DNA of 64,000 nt from Salarias fasciatus (lineage: Eukaryota > Chordata > Actinopteri > Blenniiformes > Blenniidae), in the NCBI RefSeq assembly GCF_902148845.1, contig NC_043745.1, positions 20,842,269 to 20,906,268 of the forward strand. The letters are read 5' to 3'. This document shows positions 23,254 through 32,340 of this stretch, one piece after another. Positions within the stretch are counted from its first letter, which is position 1, and the number at the start of each line of letters is the position of its first letter. A program made the translations under genes and the position numbers. The notes below the pieces were generated by a model. It had not been told where the DNA came from, did no database searches, and saw only the letters and a program-made list of their open reading frames with translations.

Positions 23254-26200
23254 TCACACGCTGAGCGCAGGGACATCAAAAAGGTCGGAGACAGCTTCAC
23301 TCTCATCCAGATTCCGGGTATATTGTTCAGATGGGGACGAAGACAGACGGAGGAGTGGAGAAAGAACTAAGAACAGGGTGAACACAGGAGCGTTAAAAAC
23401 ACCAACAACGGAATTAAAACTCAGCCAAGTTAGAAAAACAAAGTGCTTACCGTCAGAGGCAAAAAATCGTGTCAACAGATCTGCATTCAACAGAAAACAC
23501 GAACATGTTACTACTCAATGGGAGCTTGACATTAGCCAAAACTATTTGCAAGAAGGACACTACCTTTGGGTTTATCTAATTGGCCTTGGAGTTCCTTTGA
23601 TATGTCTTGCACTGGGGGGAAAAACATATTTTTCATCAAATTAAAAGCCATGAGAACAAAATAGAAACAGAAAAGAAATGCAAGGACAACAATGTATGAG
23701 CAGCTAAAAACAACCGATGGATGTCTATACTGTTGTCAGACATCTTTTTTTTTTAGTTCAGCTCAGTGAAGTCACTAATTTGTAAAATGAGAGCAATGCT
23801 GTTTATGATCAGCAATATAAATTTAACATATTCATTTTGTAGAGTATTTAGAAGGTATTCTCAGGTTTGAACTATTTCCACATGCACACCATGTTCTCAC
23901 CTTAGCCCAAAACAGATTGCTTCCATATAATTCTACACACAGTACTCCATAATGACAATGCCTAAAAAGTGTTTTTAAAATGTTTGCAAATGTATAGTGA
24001 AAAACTAAGAAACCAAAAATCACTGTAGTGGTGTTATTGGCGTGGTTGTGAGAGCTGCCTGGTTTTTCTTCAAACATGACGTCTGGTATTCAAACCCTAA
24101 AGTCCGGTCTTAGAGTTCTACACACAATTCCTTTGGCGAATCAAAATGTCGAGAGAGTTGATTTCAATTAAATGCTAGAAAAAAGAAAAATACTCACATG
24201 CAGATTGAGCAGTTCTGTTTGGCTCAGCACTCCTTAAAGGTGACTGGTGCTGAAGCTGTCTGTCCTTCGTGGCCGTCCATTCAGATTTACAGCTTTGTGT
24301 GGCGTCAGCTGATGTATGACAGGGTCCAGAGCTGCTGTCTTTCTCTTCCAAAGCTAACAAGGCTAACTTGGCACGCTGTAAAATTTCTTCGGGTGGTGGA
24401 ACAGGAAGTATGACAGGAACAGAACCACTACAGGCTTTGTTCATAAATACAACATCTATGGGTCCTCTGACACTTTTCAGGTGGACTTGGTAGACTGGGG
24501 AGCTGTTCTGGACCTGAAAGATGCATGCACAGATTAATTCATACCATGAGAATAAAAGTAATGACACGATAAAATACAGTCGATGATGAACTTACAGCTT
24601 TGGGAATGGGGACGTCTAGCTGTGTGCCACCTGGAGCGTGCACAGCCAAAACTGTGTGGCCTTGAAATAAATGCAGAAGAAAATTAAACAACTACTAATA
24701 CAGTAATATTTGCCCAAACAGTTCCAGTACGATGAGTCTCGATTGACTGAAAGTGTCGTCCACTCAAGAAAAATGTTGATAGTAAGTGATAATACATTAC
24801 CGCTGAAACTGTTGCAGATATCCTCATTATTCACATAGGTCAGAGTTGATTGGAGTTAAAGATCAAACAGTGAAATGGGCAGTGAAGAGATACAATCGAT
24901 AACATGACAGTCTGTGTCACAGAACGTGTTGGAGTGTGTGTTCAAGTGTTAACTGGAAGGAAAAAGGATATCCACTGCAATATTCTCTTGTGTTTGCAAT
25001 GCTTTGTTCAACCCACACCCTCTGTTGGTCCAATACTTGCTCCATGAGCTTCAGTTCTTGAACTTCCGACTTTAACTTCACAAGTTTGTCTGACTGCTGT
25101 GCGTTTTGTATTGGCAAAGAACCCCTCATGGAAGAAAAAGCACATAAAACATACAATAAAGCATACATCACTCCACAATATAGACAGAAATGCAAGCAAG
25201 CAAGGGAGTGTTAAAAACTTACACCCACTTCACGATGCGCTTGGATTTTTTCACAATCAGGCCGATGCCCTGAAGCACATTTGTGATGTCGTAGAGTCTC
25301 CTTTTCTGTGCAACATTGAGAATTCTGACGGCCTGAGTGAGCACAAAATGCCATCATCAAACAGCCTCTCCAGTTTGATCTGGTAAAATCACACCTATCT
25401 TTTAGTCCGTGTCTAACATGTTGGTGTCTCAGACAGAGATTACTCAATAGGCCTGTTTACATGTACTTAATGATGACAAAAGGAGATTAAATTATCAAAG
25501 CACCTGAAAACCACAAATATATTCAGAGATGTCATCTAAAAAAAATATGAAGATAAAATAAACAGATGCTCAAATAAGAAAATGACAGAAAGAAAACATG
25601 AAAAAATAGGCATGGCGAGTATTTTGATATCTTAATTATTAAAACTCTTGTAGGTTAGAAATAGCGTGTGTTGAAGCAGAGTTATAATAAACTCTGGTGT
25701 GTCACTACAAGGCAGAATCTGTTGAGCTGGACAAATCTGTCACTCTCACTGAATATCTACAAAATATTGTACACAGTCACTGTCTTCCCATTAAGGGTAT
25801 TTTCATCCACAAATATCACTTATCAAAAGCATGGTGTGTACATTAAATCAACTTGACAAATACTGGTTTGGAAGAAACTGGAAGAAATGTAGAAGATCTT
25901 CACAGTAAAGGGATAAAGTGATCTAAAAAAAAACAACTATGTGACTACACTGGAGCACAGATGTCATGACTGTTTAGGAGAGTGGCAGTCCTTTTATATA
26001 TCTGTGTGTTTCGTGAAAAAAACCTGATGTTAATATTTTAAAGATTATGGCGCGAAAATTCATTAAAAAACATGAGCCAATCAGCCTGACGGCGTAAAGT
26101 GCAGCATTCTAGCAGAAAGGGATGCAATCGCTCTGAAATCAAATGAACTTGTGACTTACATCTCTGAGGTCCAGCTCTCCGTTGTCAGCATTTTGGAGTA

Positions 26201-26318
26201 AATGGACAAACTTGGTGGTGAGCAAGTTCAGACTCTTCATCCTCCGCGGGATGTACTTTCTTACTGCGAAGGTGTTTGGCATGTTTCGGGAAATCGAACT
26301 CTCTTTTCCCCACTGCAT
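23254..26318 (-). CDS. E2F4/E2F5-type transcription factor
   Basis: E2F4/5 proteins bind DNA with a DP partner and recruit p107/p130 pocket proteins; E2F4 also drives multiciliated-cell programmes. Exons: 26318-26160, 25332-25223, 25124-24972, 24844-24801, 24660-24596, 24513-24198, 23611-23564, 23480-23451, 23366-23254; phases agree, 345 residues. Order of parts: winged-helix DNA-binding domain ([33 protein letters not shown]); leucine-zipper dimerisation helix ([20 protein letters not shown]); marked box ([52 protein letters not shown]); linker; C-terminal pocket-binding end [19 protein letters not shown], very like human E2F4. The DNA-binding domain is somewhat divergent (KKSKRIVKW where human has KKSKNSIQW). 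The first in-frame ATG is 26318; the frame opens further upstream without ATG. Intron 3 is an AT-AC intron. E2F4 versus E2F5 is not settled from sequence alone. Confidence 0.88.
24845..24971 (-). other. U12-type AT-AC intron of the e2f gene
   Basis: Exon 3 must join the exon reading [11 protein letters not shown], but there is no usable AG in front of it. The intron instead starts with ATATCCTTTTT, the U12 5' splice-site consensus, has a branch-site-like ATCTTTAAC (7 of 9 to TTCCTTAAC) and ends AC eleven bases later. A second AC at 24839-24840 would also keep the frame, so the exact 3' end is open by six bases. From memory, U12 introns are known in E2F-family genes. Confidence 0.85.
26049..26058 (-). 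promoter_or_regulatory. Consensus E2F-binding site in e2f intron 1
   Basis: The minus strand reads TTTTCGCGCC, an exact TTTSGCGC-type E2F site, about 100 bp inside intron 1. Suggests auto- or cross-regulation by E2F; binding is inferred. Confidence 0.55.
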
Positions 26319-27061
26319 GATTCTGTCTGCCACAAGGACAGAGAGCCGACCTCCCGCCGCTGTGGAACAGCCTGCCCGCCACACGTTTGGAAAAGCCGGC
26401 CTCCCGCCGGTCGGAACAGCCGGTTTCCCACCGCTCCAGTCTTCCCTTCCAAATAAAAGGAGTCAGTTTCATGTAGGAGTTCATTTTGCAGTAAGACCAA
26501 GATTAAAACTTAGTAAATATACAACGTTGTAGTTCATAAAAAAAATGTAGAACATCCATCATCGGTGTGCACCTTCAGAGGAACTGATTCACAAGTGAGT
26601 GCTAAAGAGGAGCGTTAACTGTGAAAGGCTCGCGCCGGAGGTACAAACTTTTTCGTGAGAGAGGCAACTAGTAAATGTTGCTTGTTTCTGTTAATAACGG
26701 TTAGTTTTATGGTCAGACGCCCCTCCAGCATTTCGTCGCAAACATGCTTTTACCTGGAAGGTTGTTGAGCCTGCAGCTGCTGAGGATCCAGAGTTAAACG
26801 TTAGCTAGCAGTCCAAACACAGGCAGCAGAGGTGAACTGCAGAGCTACATTAGGGCAGCCGGGCTCCAACACCGTCTCCTAAAGTAAATGTCCAAACTTT
26901 GTTTTGTGATCCTTCTTCTTCTTCTTCTTCTTTAGCTGTTCTACGGCAGACGCGGCTATATCAGCGCATTACCGCCACCCTCCTGATAAATGAGTGAATG
27001 AACTCTCACAGTTATGGCTCACAAAACTAACAGTGAAAAAACTGTAGCATGCAAGCTACAG
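26319..27061. other. 5' flank of e2f
   Basis: GC-rich just upstream of the start (26330-26450) with several short GC boxes; probable 5' UTR and promoter of the e2f gene. A (CTT)n fragment follows at 26929. The LINE tail begins at 27062, under 750 bp from the e2f start. Confidence 0.55.
26929..26985 (-). repeat. 3' end scrap of a second retroelement with (AAG)n tail
   Basis: On the minus strand it reads GGTGGCGGTAATGCGCTGAT, then GCCGTAGAACAGCTAAAGAA and (GAA)n. A 'gcggtaatgcgc...agaagaagaag' ending is familiar from fish non-LTR elements; family not assigned. Confidence 0.4.
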
Positions 27062-27068
27062 GGGGAAA

Positions 27069-27103
<35 letters not shown>

Positions 27104-27104
27104 A
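27062..27104. repeat. (AAAT)n tail of the LINE
   Basis: Ten or so AAAT units on the plus strand, (ATTT)n in the element's sense, directly after the ORF2 stop; it marks the 3' end of the insertion. Confidence 0.95.
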
Positions 27105-27106
27105 AC

Positions 27107-30100
27107 CTAGATTCTATTCATTAACCCCGTCCTCCTAAGATATTCAAATAAATACTTAACAACTGCATGGTCAGATGACTTGTCTAAAATTTCCTTCACT
27201 CTGAAGATCACCTTCTCGTCCTCAACCTTACTTTTAAAAACTCTTCTCTCTCTTTCATAGGTTCTGCATCTAATCAGAACGTGCTCTATGGTTTCTGCTT
27301 CATGACACTCATCACATTCTCCAGAGTTGTGTTTCCCCATTAACTGCAGTGTTTTGTTCAGACCCGTGTGTCCTATTCTCAATCTTGTGAATACTACTTC
27401 TTCTTTCCTCAACCTTATTCTCTGACGTCCCAAACCAACCTTTGGATTCAAATTATAATAAGCCCTCCCTTTGGACTCTTCATCCCATCTGTCCTGCCAC
27501 AAATTCCTCATGTGTTTTTTAATTATCGACTTGACCTCCGATTTAGACAGTTTACAATGGATGGAGACAGTACTTCCTCTTAAAGCCCACTTTGCACACT
27601 TATCCGCCAGCTCATTCCCATCCAGGCCCACATGAGCTGGAACCCAAACAAATCTGACGTGAGTTCCTAAATTTTGAATAGACTGGAGAAGAACCAATAT
27701 TTCACCAACAAGTTCACTTCGTTCATTGACATTACCTGATTTAAAGTTTTCTAATGCTGACAACGAATCTGTGCAGATTATTGCTCTGAGTGGTTTAACC
27801 TGCTCCACCCATTGTAGTGCCATAATAATTGCTACCAGCTCAGACGTATATACAGATACAAAGTCAGACACTCTTGCAGACACCCTCACATCAAACTCTG
27901 GTATTACACATGCCGCAGCAACAGCCCCCGACTCTGGATCTTTTGATCCATCAGTGAATATCTGTAAATATCCATAATAATTATTTATATATCTCATTGC
28001 CAATTGGCCACTGTCTCCCTTAAAACTCTTAACTTCCTCGTGTAATGAAGTATCAACGTCTGGAGCTGGTAACAACCATGGTGGGTGCGGCTGACACATG
28101 ATCGATGGACTTAACTCGAGATTTGCAATACCAGCTTTTACTGCTTTTCCTAGCACCCCTATACCAAAAGTCTCTCTCTTAATTTTCGAGTTCTCCCATG
28201 TTGGTACAAGTACACTCTTAGTTGGATGATCATCCTTATGTCCTTTTAAATTCACATAATATGCCAATGTCAGCTGCAGACGCCTCAACTCAAACGGCAT
28301 TTCCCCAACTTCCACCTGAAGCGCACACACTGGAGATGATCTCAGTGCTCCCGAACAAAGTCTAAGTGCTGTACTTTGAATCACATCTAGCTTCTGTAGT
28401 TCAGATTTTGCTGCAGACCCATAAGCTATACAGCCATAATCAATGACAGATCTAATTAATCCAGCATATAACCTTTTCATTGAAATCATATCTGCCCCCC
28501 ATTCCTTACTACTTAAACACCTAATGATGTTTATAGCCTTCTTGCATTTATTAATCAGCTTCCCAATATGGTTTTGCCAAGTCAACTTGGAGTCAAATTG
28601 CATACCTAGAAACCGCACACAATTAACTCTTTCTAGATCTTTACCATACAGTTGAAATTTGACACTTTCCTGAATTTTCCTAAATGAGAAAAACATAACT
28701 TTAGTTTTTTCCACAGAAAACCTGAATCCCCATTTACCCGCCCACACCTCAACAGCATCAACAGCTTTTTGTAACCCATTCACAATAGATGAGACATTCT
28801 TTCCTCTTTTCCAGATGGCCCCATCATCTGCAAATAATGATTTTCCAATAGAATAATCCAGTCCTTCAAATATGTCATTTATCATTATTGAAAAAAGGAT
28901 AGGAGATATAACACTGCCTTGAGGCACTCCATTTTCTACTGTCAGACATTCTGAGAAGCTACTATTAATTCTAATTTGAATCTCTCTATCGCTGAGAAAG
29001 TTTTTAATCCATTTATACATCTTTCCATCTATTCCATTCCTTCGAATTTTAATTAGCACACCTTCTTTCCAAAGCATATCATACGCTTTTTCTACATCGA
29101 AAAAAACCGCTGCAACTACTTCCTTACATCCGTGTGCCTTTCTTATGTCACTCTCTAATTTTATAACGGGATCCATTGTTGACCTGCCCTTCCTGAACCC
29201 ACTCTGAAACGGGGAAACTAGATTGCGTGATTCAACATAAAAACTCATTCTTTCCACAACCATCCTCTCCATTATCTTACCAAGGTGTGACGTTAATGCG
29301 ATTGGCCTGTAATTTGACGCTATCGTTGGGTCTTTCCCTGGCTTTCTAACTGGAATAACCACCGCCATTTTCCAACATTTTGGAACTCTACCACACTCCC
29401 ACACTTTATTAAATAATATCAATAATATATTAAGCGCATCGTCGCTAAGATGTTTCAACATTGCGTAACTTATTCTGTCTTTCCCTGGGGCTGTAATTTT
29501 TGCTTTGTTTATGGCCTTTTTAAGCTCCCTCAAAGAAAACAACATGTTCAGGCTACTATTTGAGTCTTCTACATTTTCCAAGAGATGCTGATACTGTTTC
29601 TTCGTCTCCTCTCTCTTTGTTCTCTCATCATTTGTCAGATTAAAACTACTGTGTACTTTAGCAAAAGTCCTAGCCATTAGCGTTGCCTTCTCTACATCTT
29701 TCACTGCAACATTCCCATCATTCTCAAGAACTGGGTAGCTCCAAGACTTCTGCACCCCACTCATTCTTTTAACAACTCCCCAAACTTCATTTATACATGT
29801 TTGTCTCCCTATCGTGTTACAATAATTTTGCCAATAGCTCTTTTTAGTCTTTCTCACCACTTTCCTCACTTTTGCCTGTTCTCTTTTATACGCAATAAAC
29901 TCAGACATATTAAAACACTCTCTAAACTTCTTGAAGGCCTTATTTCTTGACTTTACAGCTTGAGAACATTCTTCTGTCCACCAAGGAACCAGCTTCCGCT
30001 TCTTACCTCCTGTCTTACTCTGCCCTATAGAGGATTTTGCAGCTTCTGCTATAGCAACAGTAACCTTTTCACTAAGCACATCTACATCATCTACGATATC

Positions 30101-30850
30101 AATCTGGCTCATTTGTCTCTCACTTAAAAATCTAAACAATGTCCAGTCTGCTTTATTAAAATTCCACCGTTCATAAAAGACCCTAGATGCATCACAGCTC
30201 CTGTTACCAAGTCTGCAAACAATAGGATAATGATCACTTCCAATTGTTGTATCACTTAAAACTTCCCAACTCACTTGATCTGCCAGAGCTTGAGAAACCA
30301 AGGTCAAATCCAACACCGATTGCCCTGTAACCCCTATACGTGTAGGTGACCCATCATTTAACCACACCAATCCTTTTTTATCAATAAACTCTTCTACAAC
30401 TGTTCCATTGTGATCAATTTTACTTCCTCCCCAAAGAAAACTGTGTGCATTAAAATCACCCAACCAGATTATTTTCCTATCATCTTGTCCTTCTATCCTT
30501 TCTAACGCAGCCGTCTCCAGCCTATGACAAGGGTTGTAAAAATTTACAACAACTAAACTACCATTAACACCCCATACTTCAATAACAACATATTCCAGTT
30601 CATCACCCTTCCCCAAAACTCTATAGGGAATTCCTTCTTTAATGAATGTTGCACACCCACCACCACTCCCACCAGGTCTATCTCTTCTTTCACAAACATA
30701 ACCATTTAGAACAAAGTTTAAATGTGGTAGCAACCAAGTCTCAACTATACATATAATATCCGGTTTAACTTCTCTTTCAAAAACAAATCTTTTAAACTCC
30801 TGGCCATTAGCCAACAGGCTCCTCGCATTCCACTGTAAGAAATAAATGAT
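27107..30850 (-). CDS. LINE ORF2: endonuclease, reverse transcriptase, RNase H
   Basis: About 1247 codons in the same frame as ORF1, opening directly after its TAA. The first domain is the AP-like endonuclease, starting FLQWNARSLLANG and holding GDFNAHS and GSDHYPI. The reverse transcriptase follows with LTSHLGKIMERMV, VPQGSVISPILFS and the catalytic FADDGAIW. A RNase H domain then shows FTDGSKDPESG, TSELVAIIMALQ, CTDSLSAL and HVGLDGNELADK, so its acidic residues appear complete. A C-terminal zinc finger (CDECHEAETIEHVLIRC) ends the protein. There is no in-frame ATG until MSQIDIVDD, beyond the endonuclease, so translation must begin by read-through or non-AUG re-initiation. The stop TAG is only a few bases from the tail, so there is almost no 3' UTR. 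Confidence 0.93.
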   Translation of the reverse strand: MIYFLQWNARSLLANGQEFKRFVFEREVKPDIICIVETWLLPHLNFVLNGYVCERRDRPGGSGGGCATFIKEGIPYRVLGKGDELEYVVIEVWGVNGSLVVVNFYNPCHRLETAALERIEGQDDRKIIWLGDFNAHSFLWGGSKIDHNGTVVEEFIDKKGLVWLNDGSPTRIGVTGQSVLDLTLVSQALADQVSWEVLSDTTIGSDHYPIVCRLGNRSCDASRVFYERWNFNKADWTLFRFLSERQMSQIDIVDDVDVLSEKVTVAIAEAAKSSIGQSKTGGKKRKLVPWWTEECSQAVKSRNKAFKKFRECFNMSEFIAYKREQAKVRKVVRKTKKSYWQNYCNTIGRQTCINEVWGVVKRMSGVQKSWSYPVLENDGNVAVKDVEKATLMARTFAKVHSSFNLTNDERTKREETKKQYQHLLENVEDSNSSLNMLFSLRELKKAINKAKITAPGKDRISYAMLKHLSDDALNILLILFNKVWECGRVPKCWKMAVVIPVRKPGKDPTIASNYRPIALTSHLGKIMERMVVERMSFYVESRNLVSPFQSGFRKGRSTMDPVIKLESDIRKAHGCKEVVAAVFFDVEKAYDMLWKEGVLIKIRRNGIDGKMYKWIKNFLSDREIQIRINSSFSECLTVENGVPQGSVISPILFSIMINDIFEGLDYSIGKSLFADDGAIWKRGKNVSSIVNGLQKAVDAVEVWAGKWGFRFSVEKTKVMFFSFRKIQESVKFQLYGKDLERVNCVRFLGMQFDSKLTWQNHIGKLINKCKKAINIIRCLSSKEWGADMISMKRLYAGLIRSVIDYGCIAYGSAAKSELQKLDVIQSTALRLCSGALRSSPVCALQVEVGEMPFELRRLQLTLAYYVNLKGHKDDHPTKSVLVPTWENSKIKRETFGIGVLGKAVKAGIANLELSPSIMCQPHPPWLLPAPDVDTSLHEEVKSFKGDSGQLAMRYINNYYGYLQIFTDGSKDPESGAVAAACVIPEFDVRVSARVSDFVSVYTSELVAIIMALQWVEQVKPLRAIICTDSLSALENFKSGNVNERSELVGEILVLLQSIQNLGTHVRFVWVPAHVGLDGNELADKCAKWALRGSTVSIHCKLSKSEVKSIIKKHMRNLWQDRWDEESKGRAYYNLNPKVGLGRQRIRLRKEEVVFTRLRIGHTGLNKTLQLMGKHNSGECDECHEAETIEHVLIRCRTYERERRVFKSKVEDEKVIFRVKEILDKSSDHAVVKYLFEYLRRTGLMNRI

Positions 30851-32044
30851 TTAGGTCCTTGCTTTAGAAGATGACGCCGATCGCTGCGATGACTGTGATG
30901 ACTGTGCCGACTGTGCTGACGATTTCTCTGTCATTTCTCTGAGCTGAAGTTCCTCATACACTGTCTCCCATGTAATATCTCTAATTCCCAGGTATCTCGC
31001 AGCACTCTTAACAACAATGGCAGTTTTCTCTGATCTATGCTTTGCTTGGAAAGTACAGTTAATAATTTCAACCATGAAGTATAAAAAATCCTTTTTCTTG
31101 ACAATCAGTGAGTCTCCATCTATTGCCAGACTCTGCACAACTCCTGGTCCATGATTCAGCTTAGGCTCAACTCTCACTTGCTTTGCTGCCTCAGCATAAG
31201 ATAACTTCCTTTCTGCTCTGATCTGCTGAATTTCAGCTGCCCTCTTTCTAGCCTCACAATCTCTGTGGCCCACACTGTGTGCACCTCCACAATTCACACA
31301 CTTCTCCCGCACTCCTGTTCCACATGTGCCGTAGTCATGTTCTCCTCCACAGCGCCCACACGTTAGATTTCCTTTACAGTAGGCAGCAATGTGTCCATAC
31401 TTCTGGCATTTAAAGCAGCGTAAAGGTGGCGGCACATACAGTCTCACACTATAGTTTAAATAACCCACAGTGACAAACTTAGGGAGCACCTCTTCTTGAA
31501 ATTCTACCAATACTGATAAACTATCCACCTTTTCCCCTTGTCTCCAAGTTTTAAGACGTTTCAATCCAATCACCCGTCCACCACGCATGTTCCCCTTCAT
31601 CTTTTCCAAATCCTCATTCAAAGGGATTCCATAAATCACCCCCTTACAGACTTCTCCTACTCTCATTCTTTTACTGACAGCTAAAACTTCTTTCTTACAC
31701 ACACTGCTCAGCCTTAATGCTTTTCCTTGCTGGATCTCATCCTTACACACAATCATCAAGTCACCATCCGTGTGGACTCTCGCTCTCACCACCTCTCCAA
31801 CTTTATCGCGCAAAAACTTTGTTAACACCACTGGCCCTACAGTCCTAATATCATGCCCTTCCTTAAACTTGATAAGCACCTTAAGACCTTCCTGATCCGT
31901 TCTCCTCCGCACAACTCTCTCCCTCCCTTGCCTGTCATCTGAGTCACTTCCTTGACTCAACACTCGCTTCCTTTGTGATTTAACACCCTCACTATCGCTC
32001 TCATCCATACTATCCTCACCCCAAGTCCCCCCCGATCCTGCCAT
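30851..32044 (-). CDS. LINE ORF1: gag-like nucleic-acid-binding protein with CCHC knuckles
   Basis: 397 residues from ATG 32044; the frame is open a little further upstream (to a TTG at 32092) but without ATG. A charged N-terminal part (ESDSEGVKSQRKRVLSQGSD) is followed by a domain rich in hydrophobic/basic residues and then three zinc knuckles in a row: CFKCQKYGHIAAYC, CGRCGGEHDYGTC and CVNCGGAHSVGHRDC. It ends in a Ser/Gln-rich tail and TAA. Such proteins coat the LINE RNA and act as nucleic-acid chaperones. Confidence 0.9.
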   Translation of the reverse strand: MAGSGGTWGEDSMDESDSEGVKSQRKRVLSQGSDSDDRQGRERVVRRRTDQEGLKVLIKFKEGHDIRTVGPVVLTKFLRDKVGEVVRARVHTDGDLMIVCKDEIQQGKALRLSSVCKKEVLAVSKRMRVGEVCKGVIYGIPLNEDLEKMKGNMRGGRVIGLKRLKTWRQGEKVDSLSVLVEFQEEVLPKFVTVGYLNYSVRLYVPPPLRCFKCQKYGHIAAYCKGNLTCGRCGGEHDYGTCGTGVREKCVNCGGAHSVGHRDCEARKRAAEIQQIRAERKLSYAEAAKQVRVEPKLNHGPGVVQSLAIDGDSLIVKKKDFLYFMVEIINCTFQAKHRSEKTAIVVKSAARYLGIRDITWETVYEELQLREMTEKSSAQSAQSSQSSQRSASSSKART

Positions 32045-32340
32045 AAGGTGATTGTTCACTCCCTCTTTCAGGATTACCGGTGGCTTTCGCAAAACAGAAA
32101 CAGCGTTAAGAAAATCGCTCGTCTCGACGACAGCTCAGCTCCTTCAACTCCTCCTCCAAAGACCCAACTCTCGGCTCATTGTGATCCTCCTCGTCTGTGG
32201 GTAAGCTACGCACCCACGTGTTCTACATAACAAAGTCCTCACTCTGCAGGGTGGGGTTTAAAGAGTGGGAGGAATACCCACCCCCTCACAGAGGAGGACC
32301 ACGTCCCTCCCACAGACTGTATATTGAATTTATTATACAG

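Larger units (their letters stand above)
27062..32340 (-). mobile_element. LINE (non-LTR retrotransposon), I/Nimb-like, apparently full length with both ORFs open
   Basis: Element order on the minus strand: GC-rich 5' UTR (about 32340-32045), ORF1 (32044-30851), ORF2 (30850-27107), then a tail of about ten TTTA units at 27062-27104. ORF2 carries endonuclease, reverse transcriptase and RNase H; that set plus an ORF1 with three zinc knuckles places it with the I group (I, Nimb and relatives), which occurs in fish. No internal stop interrupts ORF2 over about 1247 codons, so the copy looks recent. The exact 5' end and a target-site duplication could not be fixed by eye: the bases next to the tail were compared with the 32200-32420 region without a convincing match. 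Confidence 0.9.
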
